Shown: piece by piece, positions 19,687 to 28,068 of the stretch | Layout: the number at the start of each line of letters is the position of its first letter | Numbering within the stretch: position 1 is the stretch's first letter | Source of the DNA: Dasania phycosphaerae | GTDB lineage: Bacteria > Pseudomonadota > Gammaproteobacteria > Pseudomonadales > Dasaniaceae | Assembly: GCF_026891035.1 (NCBI RefSeq) | Contig: NZ_JAPTGG010000006.1 | Coordinates: forward strand, 124,001 to 188,000 | Length of the DNA stretch: 64,000 nucleotides | Direction: 5' to 3' | Translations under genes and position numbers: made by a program | The notes under the pieces: model-generated | What the model saw: the letters and a program-made list of their open reading frames with translations, nothing else | Told to the model about the DNA's origin: nothing | The model's database searches: none

Positions 19687-20391
19687 ATGAAGTTGTGTGT
19701 ATTAGAAAACGATATTATCGATGATGTAGTAGCCGACCGTTACCCCAGCTATGGCGTACTGTTTACCGATTTATTCCGCTCGGCCAAGCCCGACATAGAG
19801 GTAGACGTGTTTGATGCTATGAATATGCAGTACCCCGAAAGCTTTGACGACTACGATGCGGTATTGCTATCGGGCAGCCGCTGCGATGCCTTCGGCCAGG
19901 AAGAGTGGGTGCTAGAGCTTAAAAAGCGCACCGAGCAGCTAATGGCAGAAAAGAAAAAGCTAATCGGCGTGTGCTTTGGCCACCAGTTAATAGCCTTGAT
20001 CTTAGGGGCTGAGATGGGCCGTGCGCCACAGGGCTGGGGCATGGGCCGCATGTCGTATACCTGGAACAAAGAGAATAGCCCCATAGCGTTAGAGGGCGAG
20101 GGCTTTAGCTTATTAGTCAGCCACCAAGACCAGGTATTAACCGAGCCTAAAGGTGCCGCCATTATTGCCAGCAGTGAGTTTTGCCCCATCGCCGCTTACA
20201 CCGTTGATAAGCATGTTATTTGCTTCCAAGGCCACCCCGAATTTGTAGAGGGCTACTCAGAGTACATTATTAACAAGCGTAAAGACTCACTAACCCCTGA
20301 GCAGTACGAGCGTTTCTTGGGCTCTTTACAATACGGTCACGACGGTAAGAAAATTGCCAAATTGGTATGTGACTTTGTAGAGCAGGTTTAA
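19687..20391 (+). CDS. Class I glutamine amidotransferase-like protein
   Basis: A 234-residue stand-alone amidotransferase domain. The triad is intact: Cys96 in GVCFGHQ, His183 and Glu185 in QGHPE. It resembles the GMP-synthase-like free-standing GATases (YfeJ type), which would release ammonia from glutamine or hydrolyse a gamma-glutamyl amide; the partner or substrate is not known. It has its own leader of 183 bases after pyrD and a good terminator after its stop, so it is probably a single-gene unit. GGAG lies 8 bases before the ATG. Confidence 0.85.
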   Translation: MKLCVLENDIIDDVVADRYPSYGVLFTDLFRSAKPDIEVDVFDAMNMQYPESFDDYDAVLLSGSRCDAFGQEEWVLELKKRTEQLMAEKKKLIGVCFGHQLIALILGAEMGRAPQGWGMGRMSYTWNKENSPIALEGEGFSLLVSHQDQVLTEPKGAAIIASSEFCPIAAYTVDKHVICFQGHPEFVEGYSEYIINKRKDSLTPEQYERFLGSLQYGHDGKKIAKLVCDFVEQV

Positions 20392-20420
20392 TCCTGCGTT
20401 AGCAGCAAAGTGACAGCAAT

Positions 20421-20447
20421 AAAAAAGGCCCTCGCGGGCCTTTTTTA
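20421..20447 (+). terminator. Rho-independent terminator after the amidotransferase gene
   Basis: AAGGCCC and GGGCCTT pair around TCGC and are flanked by runs of A and T, so the hairpin could also stop the convergent rmf transcript. Confidence 0.9.
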
Positions 20448-20527
20448 TTGCTTGCTGTTTATGCGTTAGTTTTGGTTGATATTTATGTAGCCTGATTGGC
20501 TAAATGTTGACTACGTGATGTATACAC

Positions 20528-20731
20528 TCATCTTATTTCGACTTTGTGTAAACCCGAAACGCCGGTATAACCATCCCATTGATCAGTGCGCCCTTCGCGC
20601 CAGCCGGTTAACCACTGTTGCCGTATTGCCTCTTGTTCATGGGGACATTGCTCCTTGTTTTTACCATTAACGCCAGCCATATAGCCTTTTTGGAATGCGC
20701 GTTCAGATTGGTCACGTTTTTGTCGTCTCAT
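20528..20731 (-). CDS. rmf: Ribosome modulation factor
   Basis: A 67-residue basic protein that matches Rmf, which dimerises 70S ribosomes into inactive 100S particles in stationary phase. The signature is clear: MRRQKRDQSERAFQKGYMAG, then CPHEQEAIRQQWLTGWREGR. It is about 10 residues longer at the C-terminus than the E. coli protein. GAGG lies a few bases before the ATG. It sits convergent to the amidotransferase gene and shares the bidirectional terminator; the pyrD-rmf neighbourhood is common in gammaproteobacteria. Confidence 0.93.
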   Translation of the reverse strand: MRRQKRDQSERAFQKGYMAGVNGKNKEQCPHEQEAIRQQWLTGWREGRTDQWDGYTGVSGLHKVEIR

Positions 20732-21111
20732 AGATTACGCCTCGTTAGTTAATATCACGGTTTAACACCACGGTTGTGGTTAATCGGGGAGAAAGAAAAG
20801 AAGGGTTTGGGTAAAGCCTCATACTGCTATATCACTGCCTGTTATTAGTTTCTGTTAAGCAATCGTTCTAGCGGGCACTGATGAATGCTAGAATGCACTC
20901 GCAGCGCGAAACTCAATCTAAGCAAATTGCCCACAGCTTTGTCGACTGCCGATTTTGACTATCCCAAGCCGCTTTAAGTGATTTTAGGTATAACCAAAAA
21001 AACGGCTTTTATTACAATGACTTGGGCTTGAGCGAAAAATGCACGATAGCCTGTAGTTATTGTATAAGCCGCGCTAAGCACAACATCATCTAAATCCCCT
21101 AGGTATTATTC
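20732..21111. other. Divergent intergenic region between rmf and rlmKL
   Basis: These 380 bases should contain the promoters of rmf (minus) and rlmKL (plus). A possible -10, TAGAAT, lies at 20888-20893 but no good -35 goes with it. No repeat, hairpin or small gene stands out. Confidence 0.4.
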
Positions 21112-23295
21112 ATGTCCCACACATTATCGTTTTTTGCCAGTTGCCCTAAAGGCCTAGAGTCATTATTGCTGGATGAGCTAAAACAACTGCAAGCCGAAAA
21201 GGCCAAAGAAACGGTAGGGGGCGTGTTTTTTTCTGGCTCCTTAGAGCTGGCCTACCGCTGCTGCCTGTGGTCGCGCCTGGCTAACCGCGTGCTGCTGATA
21301 TTGTCGGTAAGCGACTGCCGCAACCTGGATGACTATTACAATGGCGTGAAAGCGGTAGAGTGGGCTGAGCATTTGGGCCTAGACAACACCTTCGCCATAG
21401 ACTTTTCCGGCGGCATGAGCGAAATCAAACACACCCACTTTGGTGCGCTTAAAGCCAAAGATGCCATAGCCGATTACTTCACCGAGCGCGAAGGCCGCCG
21501 CCCTAATATCGATGCCCAAAACCCCGACCTGCTCATCAATATACGGGTAGGTAAGGGCAAGGTCACCGTGGCCATAGATCTATCGGGCGAGAGCCTGCAC
21601 AAACGCGGCTACCGCGAAAGCGGCGGCCTAGCCCCCTTAAAAGAAAACCTGGCCGCGGCCATACTATTGCGCGCCGACTGGCCCGCCGTAGCTGCCAGAG
21701 GCGGCGTGTTATACGACCCCATGTGTGGCTCTGGCACGCTATTAATAGAAGCAGCACTGATGTCGGCCAATATCGCCCCCGGCCTGTTGCGCCTGTACTG
21801 GGGCTTTGACCGCTGGTTGGGCCACCAGCCCAAAGTGTGGCAGGCCATAGTGAGTGAAGCCGAAGCCATTAAAGCCGAAGCCCTTAATCGCCAGTGGCCA
21901 GAAATACGCGGCTACGATGCCAGCCCCAAAGCGGTGGACGCTGCCATGCGCAATATCACCAACGCTGGCCTAGAGGGCAAGGTGCGGGTGCTGCGCAAAG
22001 AGCTGGCTAATTTTGTAAAGCCCACCCATATCACAAATGATTACGGCTTGATTTTAACTAACCCCCCTTATGGCGAGCGCTTGGGCGAGGTAGAATCGCT
22101 GGTGCATTTATACCGTCACCTAGGCCAAACCCTGCGCAAAGAATTTGCCGGTTGGCAGGCCTGCGTGTTTACCGGCAACCCCGACCTGGGTAAGCAAATG
22201 GGTATTAAAAGCCGCAAGCAATACCAGCTATATAACGGCCCCATCCCCAGCAAACTGTTAATGTTTTCTATTGAACAGCAATATTTTGTTGACGATAAAA
22301 GTCGCCAAGTGGGCGCTACTGTCGATAACAAAACCCTAACCGATGTGGTGCTTAGCAGCGGCGCACAAATGTTTGCCAACCGCTTAAAGAAAAACCGCAA
22401 GCAATTGGCTAAATGGAAAAAACAAAACGAGATTACTTGTTATCGCTTATACGATGCCGACATGCCCGAGTACGCGGTAGCAGTAGACGACTACAACGGC
22501 CAGATACACGTAGCAGAATATGTAGCCCCCGCCTCGGTTAATCCCGAAGCCGCCGCCACCCGTTTAAAAGAAGTGATGGCAGCCATACCCGTAGCCTTAG
22601 AAGTGCGCCCCGAAGATATAGTGTTAAAACAACGCCTGCGCCAAAAAGGCACCAATCAATACCAAAAATACAAAGAAGAAAAAAGCTACCAAGAAGTCAC
22701 CGAAGGCCAAACCAAATTACTGGTTAACCTCACCGACTACTTAGACACAGGCTTGTTTTTAGACCATCGCCTAGTGCGTTTAAAAATCGCCGAAATGGCC
22801 AAAGGCCAGCGCTTCTTAAATTTGTTTTGCTATACCGCCACCGCATCTGTACATGCCGCCGTGGGTGGTGCTACCTTTACCGATAGCGTGGATTTATCGG
22901 CCACCTATTTAGATTGGGCGAAAAAGAACCTGGCCTTAAACGGTTTAAGCGAGCTCAGCCACCGCACTCACAGAGCCGACGTGCGCGAGTGGTTAAAAAC
23001 CTGTGACAATGTTTACGATTTAATATTGTTAGACCCGCCTACCTTTTCTAACTCTAAAAAAATGGAAGGAACTTTAGATATACAGCGCGACCAGGAAGAG
23101 TTTATCGACGCCACCATGGCGGTGTTAGCCCAGGATGGGGTGCTGATATTTTCTAATAACCATCGTAAGTTTACTTTGGCTGATAGTATTGGTGAGAAGT
23201 ATCAGGTAGAGGATAAAACGCGTTGGTCATTGGATAAGGATTTTCAGCGTTCTACTAAGATACATCAGTGTTGGTTTATTAAGCATAAGGGGTAA
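21112..23295 (+). CDS. rlmL: Bifunctional 23S rRNA methyltransferase RlmKL
   Basis: A 727-residue fusion of two SAM-dependent methyltransferases. The N-terminal part has a THUMP domain (about 50-160) and the RlmL module that makes m2G2445 (MCGSGTLLIEAALM and the catalytic NPPYGERLG). The C-terminal part is the RlmK module that makes m7G2069 (LFCYTATASVHAAVGG, LLDPPTFSNSK). Both active-site motifs and SAM-binding loops are intact and the length is normal for the fused enzyme. It acts on 23S rRNA during large-subunit assembly. AGGT precedes the ATG. It is transcribed alone; the region after it is filled by repeats. Confidence 0.95.
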   Translation: MSHTLSFFASCPKGLESLLLDELKQLQAEKAKETVGGVFFSGSLELAYRCCLWSRLANRVLLILSVSDCRNLDDYYNGVKAVEWAEHLGLDNTFAIDFSGGMSEIKHTHFGALKAKDAIADYFTEREGRRPNIDAQNPDLLINIRVGKGKVTVAIDLSGESLHKRGYRESGGLAPLKENLAAAILLRADWPAVAARGGVLYDPMCGSGTLLIEAALMSANIAPGLLRLYWGFDRWLGHQPKVWQAIVSEAEAIKAEALNRQWPEIRGYDASPKAVDAAMRNITNAGLEGKVRVLRKELANFVKPTHITNDYGLILTNPPYGERLGEVESLVHLYRHLGQTLRKEFAGWQACVFTGNPDLGKQMGIKSRKQYQLYNGPIPSKLLMFSIEQQYFVDDKSRQVGATVDNKTLTDVVLSSGAQMFANRLKKNRKQLAKWKKQNEITCYRLYDADMPEYAVAVDDYNGQIHVAEYVAPASVNPEAAATRLKEVMAAIPVALEVRPEDIVLKQRLRQKGTNQYQKYKEEKSYQEVTEGQTKLLVNLTDYLDTGLFLDHRLVRLKIAEMAKGQRFLNLFCYTATASVHAAVGGATFTDSVDLSATYLDWAKKNLALNGLSELSHRTHRADVREWLKTCDNVYDLILLDPPTFSNSKKMEGTLDIQRDQEEFIDATMAVLAQDGVLIFSNNHRKFTLADSIGEKYQVEDKTRWSLDKDFQRSTKIHQCWFIKHKG

Positions 23296-23362
23296 TTGTT
23301 GTCGTGCCCAAGGCACTCGCTTCGCTTATGGGGAAGGCTCTGCCGGGCTACGAATAGAGCCT

Positions 23363-23686
23363 CCGTCATACCGGCCTCCGAGCCGGTATCCAAGTGGTTG
23401 GTCTAAGTTCTCTGTATTGTTTTTTTATTGTGATAATTGCTGCCTTTCCGCCTTGCTGGGCGGGTTACTTTCATTTGCTTGCCCAAATGAAAGTAACCAA
23501 AGCAAAGGGCACCCCTAGTACGCCGCCCTTCGGGTACCCTGCGCTACTCAAAAAATAACGGCCGCTGCGCAACTCACAAAAAACGATACTCAATCGTTTT
23601 TTGCTCGGACAGTGCTCGCTACTTCGTGCCGTTATTTTCCTCCGTTGCTCGGCGACTCCCAAGGGGAATTGGGTGCTCCGTAGTTG
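23363..23686. repeat. Left arm of a ~320-bp inverted repeat
   Basis: This arm aligns along its whole length with the reverse complement of 24537-24858, with substitutions and small gaps. Landmarks in order: the palindrome ATACCGGC/GCCGGTAT (23368-23389), CTGCCTTTCCGCCTTGCTGG (23440-23459), a hairpin TACTTTCATTT/AAATGAAAGTA, AAGGGCACCCCTAGT, CCCTTCGGGTACCCTG, a hairpin at 23578-23602, then TCCTCCGTTGCTCGGCGACT. Frames open across it look like repeat artefacts rather than genes. Confidence 0.88.
23578..23602. repeat. Hairpin in left arm, first of a covarying pair
   Basis: AAAAAACGAT (23578-23587) pairs perfectly with ATCGTTTTTT (23593-23602) around a 5-base loop. The matching place in the right arm has a different stem sequence that is also perfectly paired. 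Confidence 0.85.
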
Positions 23687-23876
23687 GTTTTGGTGGGTGT
23701 TTGAGTTTAAATGGTTGGGGTGTGAATAGTTTGCATAAATATGCCTAGATATAGGCGTTCGATAATGTGTATATTCAGGGTTAAGTGTATGCATAGGCTG
23801 ATATTTTTGTAAATGTAGTCATAATTACTAAATATACCTATTAGGCTCAATTAAATTGTTGGATTTAAGGTTGCTA

Positions 23877-24458
23877 ATGAAGAATATCTGTTTATTTTTG
23901 TCATTTATATTTCTGATGTCCTGCACGAATGTTGCGGGCTGGGCAGTACGACTGAACAACGGGGTATATACAAGTCAATCTGCGGAATTTACTGTTAAAA
24001 ATCCTATTGATAGTGGCTTTTGTTTAAAAATTGAGGAAGATGTTGGTGAGACATCTGAAACTGTTGGATTTCATGAGTGTCATGGTTATATTGCTGAGCG
24101 CTACATGCTTACGTGGTACAAGATTGACTCAATGGATGAGGAGCAGTTTTTCGAAAAAACAGAAAAGTCATTTATTCCTAGTTTTTCAAAAAATGTATTC
24201 AACCCAATCGATGAGGGGGTTGCAATAAATATATCTCGATTGGTTGCGAATGGTAATCCGGCTGTATCTTTTGAGGTCAAAACTAAGAGTGGTGACAAAC
24301 TACTGATGCTCAAGAGCACTTCTGTACTGTATGGAAATAGAGTGTTATCGATTTCAGTGGCCTATGATTTAAGTCGAATCGAGTCTTGGAATAAGCCAGG
24401 CAGTAAAAAAATGTTTGATATATACGATAGCTTTGTAAGTAGCTTTAAAAGAATCTAA
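23877..24458 (+). CDS. Predicted lipoprotein of unknown function
   Basis: A 193-residue protein with a lipoprotein signal peptide: basic start, hydrophobic core and lipobox LMSC near residue 16, so it is probably anchored in the inner or outer membrane facing the periplasm. The mature part is a mixed alpha/beta domain with acidic patches; no family was recognised. The ATG at 23877 is preferred because AAGG lies 7 bases upstream and it gives a clean signal peptide. The gene is visibly richer in A+T than rlmKL or ygiQ on either side, and it is the only gene between the two ~320-bp inverted repeats, which suggests it arrived as a unit. Function unknown. Confidence 0.75.
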   Translation: MKNICLFLSFIFLMSCTNVAGWAVRLNNGVYTSQSAEFTVKNPIDSGFCLKIEEDVGETSETVGFHECHGYIAERYMLTWYKIDSMDEEQFFEKTEKSFIPSFSKNVFNPIDEGVAINISRLVANGNPAVSFEVKTKSGDKLLMLKSTSVLYGNRVLSISVAYDLSRIESWNKPGSKKMFDIYDSFVSSFKRI

Positions 24459-24536
24459 CAAACAGGCATAACACTCGCTAGCACCAAGGATCAAAAGGAC
24501 GTGGCAAGCAATCTTTGTTTCTCATAAAAAAAACTT

Positions 24537-24858
24537 ACTACGAAGCTCCCAATTCCCCTTGGGAGTCGCCGAGCAACGGAGGAAAAGTAGCGGCGCGAAG
24601 CAGCGAGGACTGTTTGAGTATTTTGAAGATTAAATATCTTCAAAATGCGAGTTCCGCAGCGGCCGCTAGTTTTTGAGTAGCACAGGGTACCCGAAGGGCG
24701 ATGGACTAGGGGTGCCTTTTTCTTTGGTTAGCTTTCTTTTGGGCAAGCAAAAGAAAGTAACCCGCCCAGCAAGGCGGAAAGGCAGAATTAATTCCAATAA
24801 AAAATAATACAGAAAACCAAGCTAGGTCGTATGGATACCGGGTCAAGCCCGGTATGAC
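24537..24858. repeat. Right arm of the ~320-bp inverted repeat
   Basis: Inverted counterpart of 23363-23686. It carries the same landmarks in mirrored order: AGTCGCCGAGCAACGGAGGA, a hairpin at 24620-24646, CAGGGTACCCGAAGGG, ACTAGGGGTGCC, the CTTTCTTTTG/CAAAAGAAAG hairpin, CCAGCAAGGCGGAAAGGCAG, and the palindrome ATACCGGG/CCCGGTAT (24835-24855). A second copy of the palindrome (24866-24887) follows outside the arm. Confidence 0.88.
24620..24646. repeat. Hairpin in right arm, second of a covarying pair
   Basis: ATTTTGAAGAT (24620-24630) pairs perfectly with ATCTTCAAAAT (24636-24646) around TAAAT. Compared with the left-arm hairpin the stem bases differ on both sides, while the pairing is kept. 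Confidence 0.85.
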
Positions 24859-24865
24859 AAAATAG

Positions 24866-24887
24866 ATACCGGGTCGTGGCCCGGCAT
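24866..24887. repeat. Extra copy of the ATACCGGG palindrome
   Basis: GATACCGGG, a short loop, then CCCGGCATGAC; the second copy in a row of the dispersed palindrome that also ends the inverted repeat. It lies 40 bases beyond the ygiQ stop and may serve as its transcription end. Confidence 0.7.
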
Positions 24888-24925
24888 GACAAAGTGCTCG
24901 CTCGCAGGCCGCCAAGGCCAGCAAA

Positions 24926-27175
24926 CTATCTACCCCGCCTCTTACTCCCCGCCACTGTATTCTTACGGTTATTAGTACTCCTATAAGCCGCCTTCTTACC
25001 CGGCCTACTGCCATCATCGCGCGGCGGCAAACCCGTATGCTGAGTCAGCATATTGCCTTTTTTCGCCACCCAGGTTTTAGGCTGATGCGGCGGTATTAAA
25101 TGTTTTTTACCGGTGCCTATCAAATCAGAGCGGCCCATTTTTTTCAGGGCTTCGCGCAGCATGGGCCAGTTGTCGGCGTCGTGGTAGCGTAAAAACGCTT
25201 TGTGTAAGCGGCGGTGTTTTAGGCCGCGTGGGGTTTTTACGGTTTCGCTGTCGCGGCCGATTTTTTTCAGCGGGTTTTTCTCGGAGTAGTACATGGCGGT
25301 GGCGCTGGCCATGGGCGAGGGGTAAAAGGCCTGCACCTGGTCGGCTCTAAAGCCGTTGCCTTTTAGCCACAGCGCTAGGTTCATCATGTCTTCATCGCTG
25401 GTGCCGGGGTGGGCGGCGATAAAGTAGGGGATGAGGTATTGTTTTTTGCCCGCCAGTTTGGAGTATTTCTCAAACATTTTGGCAAAGCGGTCGTAGGTGC
25501 CCATGCCCGGCTTCATCATTTTAGATAGCGGGCCGCCTTCGGTGTGTTCGGGGGCAATTTTTAAGTAGCCGCCTACGTGGTGGGTGACTAGCTCTTGCAC
25601 GTATTCGGGGGTTTCTACTGCCAGGTCGTAGCGCAGGCCCGAGGCTATCAATACTTTTTTAATGCCGGGCAGTTCGCGGGCTTCGCGGTATAGCTCTACT
25701 AAGGGCATTTGGTCGGTGTTGAGGCTTTTGCATATGCCGGGGTATACGCAGGATAGGCGGCGACAGTTTTGCTCTATGGTTTTGCTTTTACAATTTAAGC
25801 GCCACATATTGGCGGTGGGGCCACCCAGGTCGGAGATGACGCCGGTAAAGCCTGGGGTTTTATCCCGTATGGCTTCTACCTCTTGAATAATGGATTCCTG
25901 CGAGCGGCTTTGAATAATGCGGCCTTCGTGTTCGGTAATCGAGCAGAAGGTACAGCCGCCAAAGCAGCCGCGCATGATGTTTACCGAGAAGCGTATCATC
26001 TCGTAGGCGGGGATGCGGGCATCGCCGTAGCTGGGGTGTGGCACGCGCTGGTAGGGCAGGCCAAACACCGCGTCCATCTCGTCGGTTTCCAGCGGTATAG
26101 GCGGTGGGTTTAGCCACACTTCGCGGTTGCCGTGAGCTTGTACCAGGGCGCGGGCGTTGCCGGGGTTGGTTTCCAAGTGTAATACCCGTGACGCATGGGC
26201 GTAGTACATGGGCTCGTTTTTAACTTTTTCGTAGGCGGGCAGGCGTATGACGCTGCGCTCGCGGCCGATTTTTTCTTTGCGGGCGGTGAGCGGGTCTATG
26301 ATGCGCACGGCCTGCAGCTCACTGCTGGCGGTTTCTTCGGCGAGCTTGGATTTCTCGCAGCCCTCGTTGCCACCCTCTTCGGTAACTTGGTAGGGGTTGA
26401 TCTTAGGGTCTATGGGGCCTATTTGGTCGACTTCGCTGGAGTCTATTACGGTCCAGCCCGCGGGTATGCTGTTGCGCATAAAGGCGGTGCCGCGTAAATC
26501 GCGTATTTCATCAATGGCTTCACCCTGAGCCAGGCGATGGGCGATATCGACTATGGCGCGTTCGGCATTGCCGTACACCAGCATATCGGCCTTGGAATCT
26601 AGCAATACTGAGCGGCGTACCTTGTCGCTCCAGTAGTCGTAATGGGCAATGCGGCGCAGGCTGGCCTCTATAGAGCCTATCACTACCGGTACACCTTTAT
26701 AGGCCTCTTTGCAGCGCTGGCTGTATACATTAACGGCGCGGTCTGGGCGTTTGCCGCCCTCGTCATTGGGGGAGTAGGCATCGTCGTGGCGCAGTTTGCG
26801 GTCGGCGGTGTAGCGGTTAATCATGGAGTCCATATTGCCCGCAGCTACGCCGTAAAACAGGTTGGGCTTGCCCAGCTGCATAAAGGCGTCTTTAGAGCGC
26901 CAGTCAGGTTGGGCGATAATGCCCACTCTAAACCCCTGTGCCTCTAGCACCCGGCCTATGACTGCCATGCCAAAGCTGGGGTGATCCACATAGGCATCGC
27001 CGGTGACGATGATGATGTCACAGCTATCCCAGCCCAGTACGTCCATTTCGGCGCGGGTCATGGGGAGAAAGGGGGCGACACCAAAGCATTCCGCCCAATA
27101 CTGGCGGTATGAGAATAATCCTGGGGTGGCTTGGGCTGGGCTGTTGATAGCCTTGGCTAGAGCGTGCTTAGACAT
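24926..27175 (-). CDS. YgiQ-family radical SAM protein
   Basis: A 749-residue protein of the YgiQ type. An N-terminal cobalamin-binding-like domain (about 45-210, WDSCDIIIVTGDAYVDHPSFG) is followed by a radical SAM core with the 4Fe-4S ligands Cys404, Cys408 and Cys411 in RGCFGGCTFC, and a C-terminal DUF3362 region rich in lysine and arginine. Radical SAM chemistry is certain from the motif; the substrate of YgiQ proteins is not known. The length is normal for the family. It is transcribed alone toward the inverted-repeat cassette. The basic C-terminal tail (KTWVAKKGNM to the end) may bind nucleic acid, an inference from composition. Confidence 0.92.
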   Translation of the reverse strand: MSKHALAKAINSPAQATPGLFSYRQYWAECFGVAPFLPMTRAEMDVLGWDSCDIIIVTGDAYVDHPSFGMAVIGRVLEAQGFRVGIIAQPDWRSKDAFMQLGKPNLFYGVAAGNMDSMINRYTADRKLRHDDAYSPNDEGGKRPDRAVNVYSQRCKEAYKGVPVVIGSIEASLRRIAHYDYWSDKVRRSVLLDSKADMLVYGNAERAIVDIAHRLAQGEAIDEIRDLRGTAFMRNSIPAGWTVIDSSEVDQIGPIDPKINPYQVTEEGGNEGCEKSKLAEETASSELQAVRIIDPLTARKEKIGRERSVIRLPAYEKVKNEPMYYAHASRVLHLETNPGNARALVQAHGNREVWLNPPPIPLETDEMDAVFGLPYQRVPHPSYGDARIPAYEMIRFSVNIMRGCFGGCTFCSITEHEGRIIQSRSQESIIQEVEAIRDKTPGFTGVISDLGGPTANMWRLNCKSKTIEQNCRRLSCVYPGICKSLNTDQMPLVELYREARELPGIKKVLIASGLRYDLAVETPEYVQELVTHHVGGYLKIAPEHTEGGPLSKMMKPGMGTYDRFAKMFEKYSKLAGKKQYLIPYFIAAHPGTSDEDMMNLALWLKGNGFRADQVQAFYPSPMASATAMYYSEKNPLKKIGRDSETVKTPRGLKHRRLHKAFLRYHDADNWPMLREALKKMGRSDLIGTGKKHLIPPHQPKTWVAKKGNMLTQHTGLPPRDDGSRPGKKAAYRSTNNRKNTVAGSKRRGR

Positions 27176-27293
27176 GATGTAATAACAGTAGACAAAGAGT
27201 GGCCATTATACATTAACTTGAGAAAAATACTTGGTCTTTGCCGGTGTTGGGATTCACGCTGCTATGTGTTTATAATCCCAGCCCGTCAACTGG

Positions 27294-27327
27294 ATGTCAC
27301 AAAACTGTCATGTTTATTGGTTTTAAT
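27294..27327 (+). promoter_or_regulatory. Pho box and -10 element of phoB
   Basis: ATGTCAC-AAAA-CTGTCAT (27294-27311) is a two-unit Pho box with 11-base period, followed after 10 bases by TTTAAT (27322-27327), a good -10. This is the standard layout of a PhoB-activated promoter and implies autoregulation of phoBR. Confidence 0.82.
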
Positions 27328-27363
27328 TGATGTACGGAAAATAATCGTAAGGTTTACAGTTAC

Positions 27364-28062
27364 ATGAATGAGAAAACCATTTTAGTGGTCGATGATGAAA
27401 TGGCCATACGCGAAATGATAGTCATGGCCTTAGAGATGGCGGGTTTAAACTGCTTGGAAGCCAGTAATATTCAAGATGCTCACAGTTTAGTGATAGATAA
27501 AAACCCCGACCTAATACTCTTGGATTGGATGCTGCCCGGCGGCAGTGGCATAGAGTTTTTGCGCCGCCTGCGCCGCGATGAGCTTACCGCCAGCATGCCG
27601 GTGATTATGGTCACGGCCAAAACCGAGGAAGATAATAAAATCCAGGGTTTGGACGTAGGGGCCGACGATTACATTAGCAAGCCCTTTGCCCCCAGGGAGT
27701 TAATCTCGCGTATTAAAGCCGTGCTGCGCCGCACCGGTGCCGGTGAAAGCGAGCCAGCAATAGAGGTCAATGGTTTACAATTAGACCCTGCCAGCCACCG
27801 CGTCTTTATCGATAAAAAAGCCGTGGATATGGGGCCTACCGAGTTTCGGCTATTAAAATTCTTTTTAACCCACCAAGAGCGCGCCTACAGCCGTGGCCAG
27901 TTACTGGACCATGTGTGGGGTGGCAATGTTTATGTGGAAGAGCGCACCGTAGACGTACACATACGCCGTCTGCGCAAAGCCCTTAGCCAAGATACCGAAG
28001 CCTATGCCAATATGGTGCAAACGGTGCGGGGTACCGGCTATCGTTTTTCTACCGCGAGTTAA
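27364..28062 (+). CDS. phoB: Phosphate regulon response regulator PhoB
   Basis: A 232-residue OmpR-class response regulator. The receiver domain (1-120) has the acidic pair Asp10/Asp11, the phosphorylation site Asp54 in ILLDWMLPG, and the conserved Thr/Lys in VTAKTEED. The C-terminal winged helix (about 135-230) shows MGPTEFRLLKFFLTH and VDVHIRRLRKAL. When phosphorylated by PhoR under low phosphate it activates promoters with Pho boxes; such boxes are seen before phoB itself, pstS and pstC. TAAGG lies 12 bases before the ATG. phoR follows 6 bases after the stop. Confidence 0.96.
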   Translation: MNEKTILVVDDEMAIREMIVMALEMAGLNCLEASNIQDAHSLVIDKNPDLILLDWMLPGGSGIEFLRRLRRDELTASMPVIMVTAKTEEDNKIQGLDVGADDYISKPFAPRELISRIKAVLRRTGAGESEPAIEVNGLQLDPASHRVFIDKKAVDMGPTEFRLLKFFLTHQERAYSRGQLLDHVWGGNVYVEERTVDVHIRRLRKALSQDTEAYANMVQTVRGTGYRFSTAS

Positions 28063-28068
28063 AGCTTG

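Noticed and set aside
23471..23794. A 107-codon minus-strand frame in the left repeat arm
   Set aside because: Most of it is repeat sequence shared with the other arm, with no start signal or family; a repeat artefact.
24706..25017. A 103-codon minus-strand frame in the right repeat arm
   Set aside because: It runs across the repeat and overlaps the real 3' end of the radical SAM gene in another frame.
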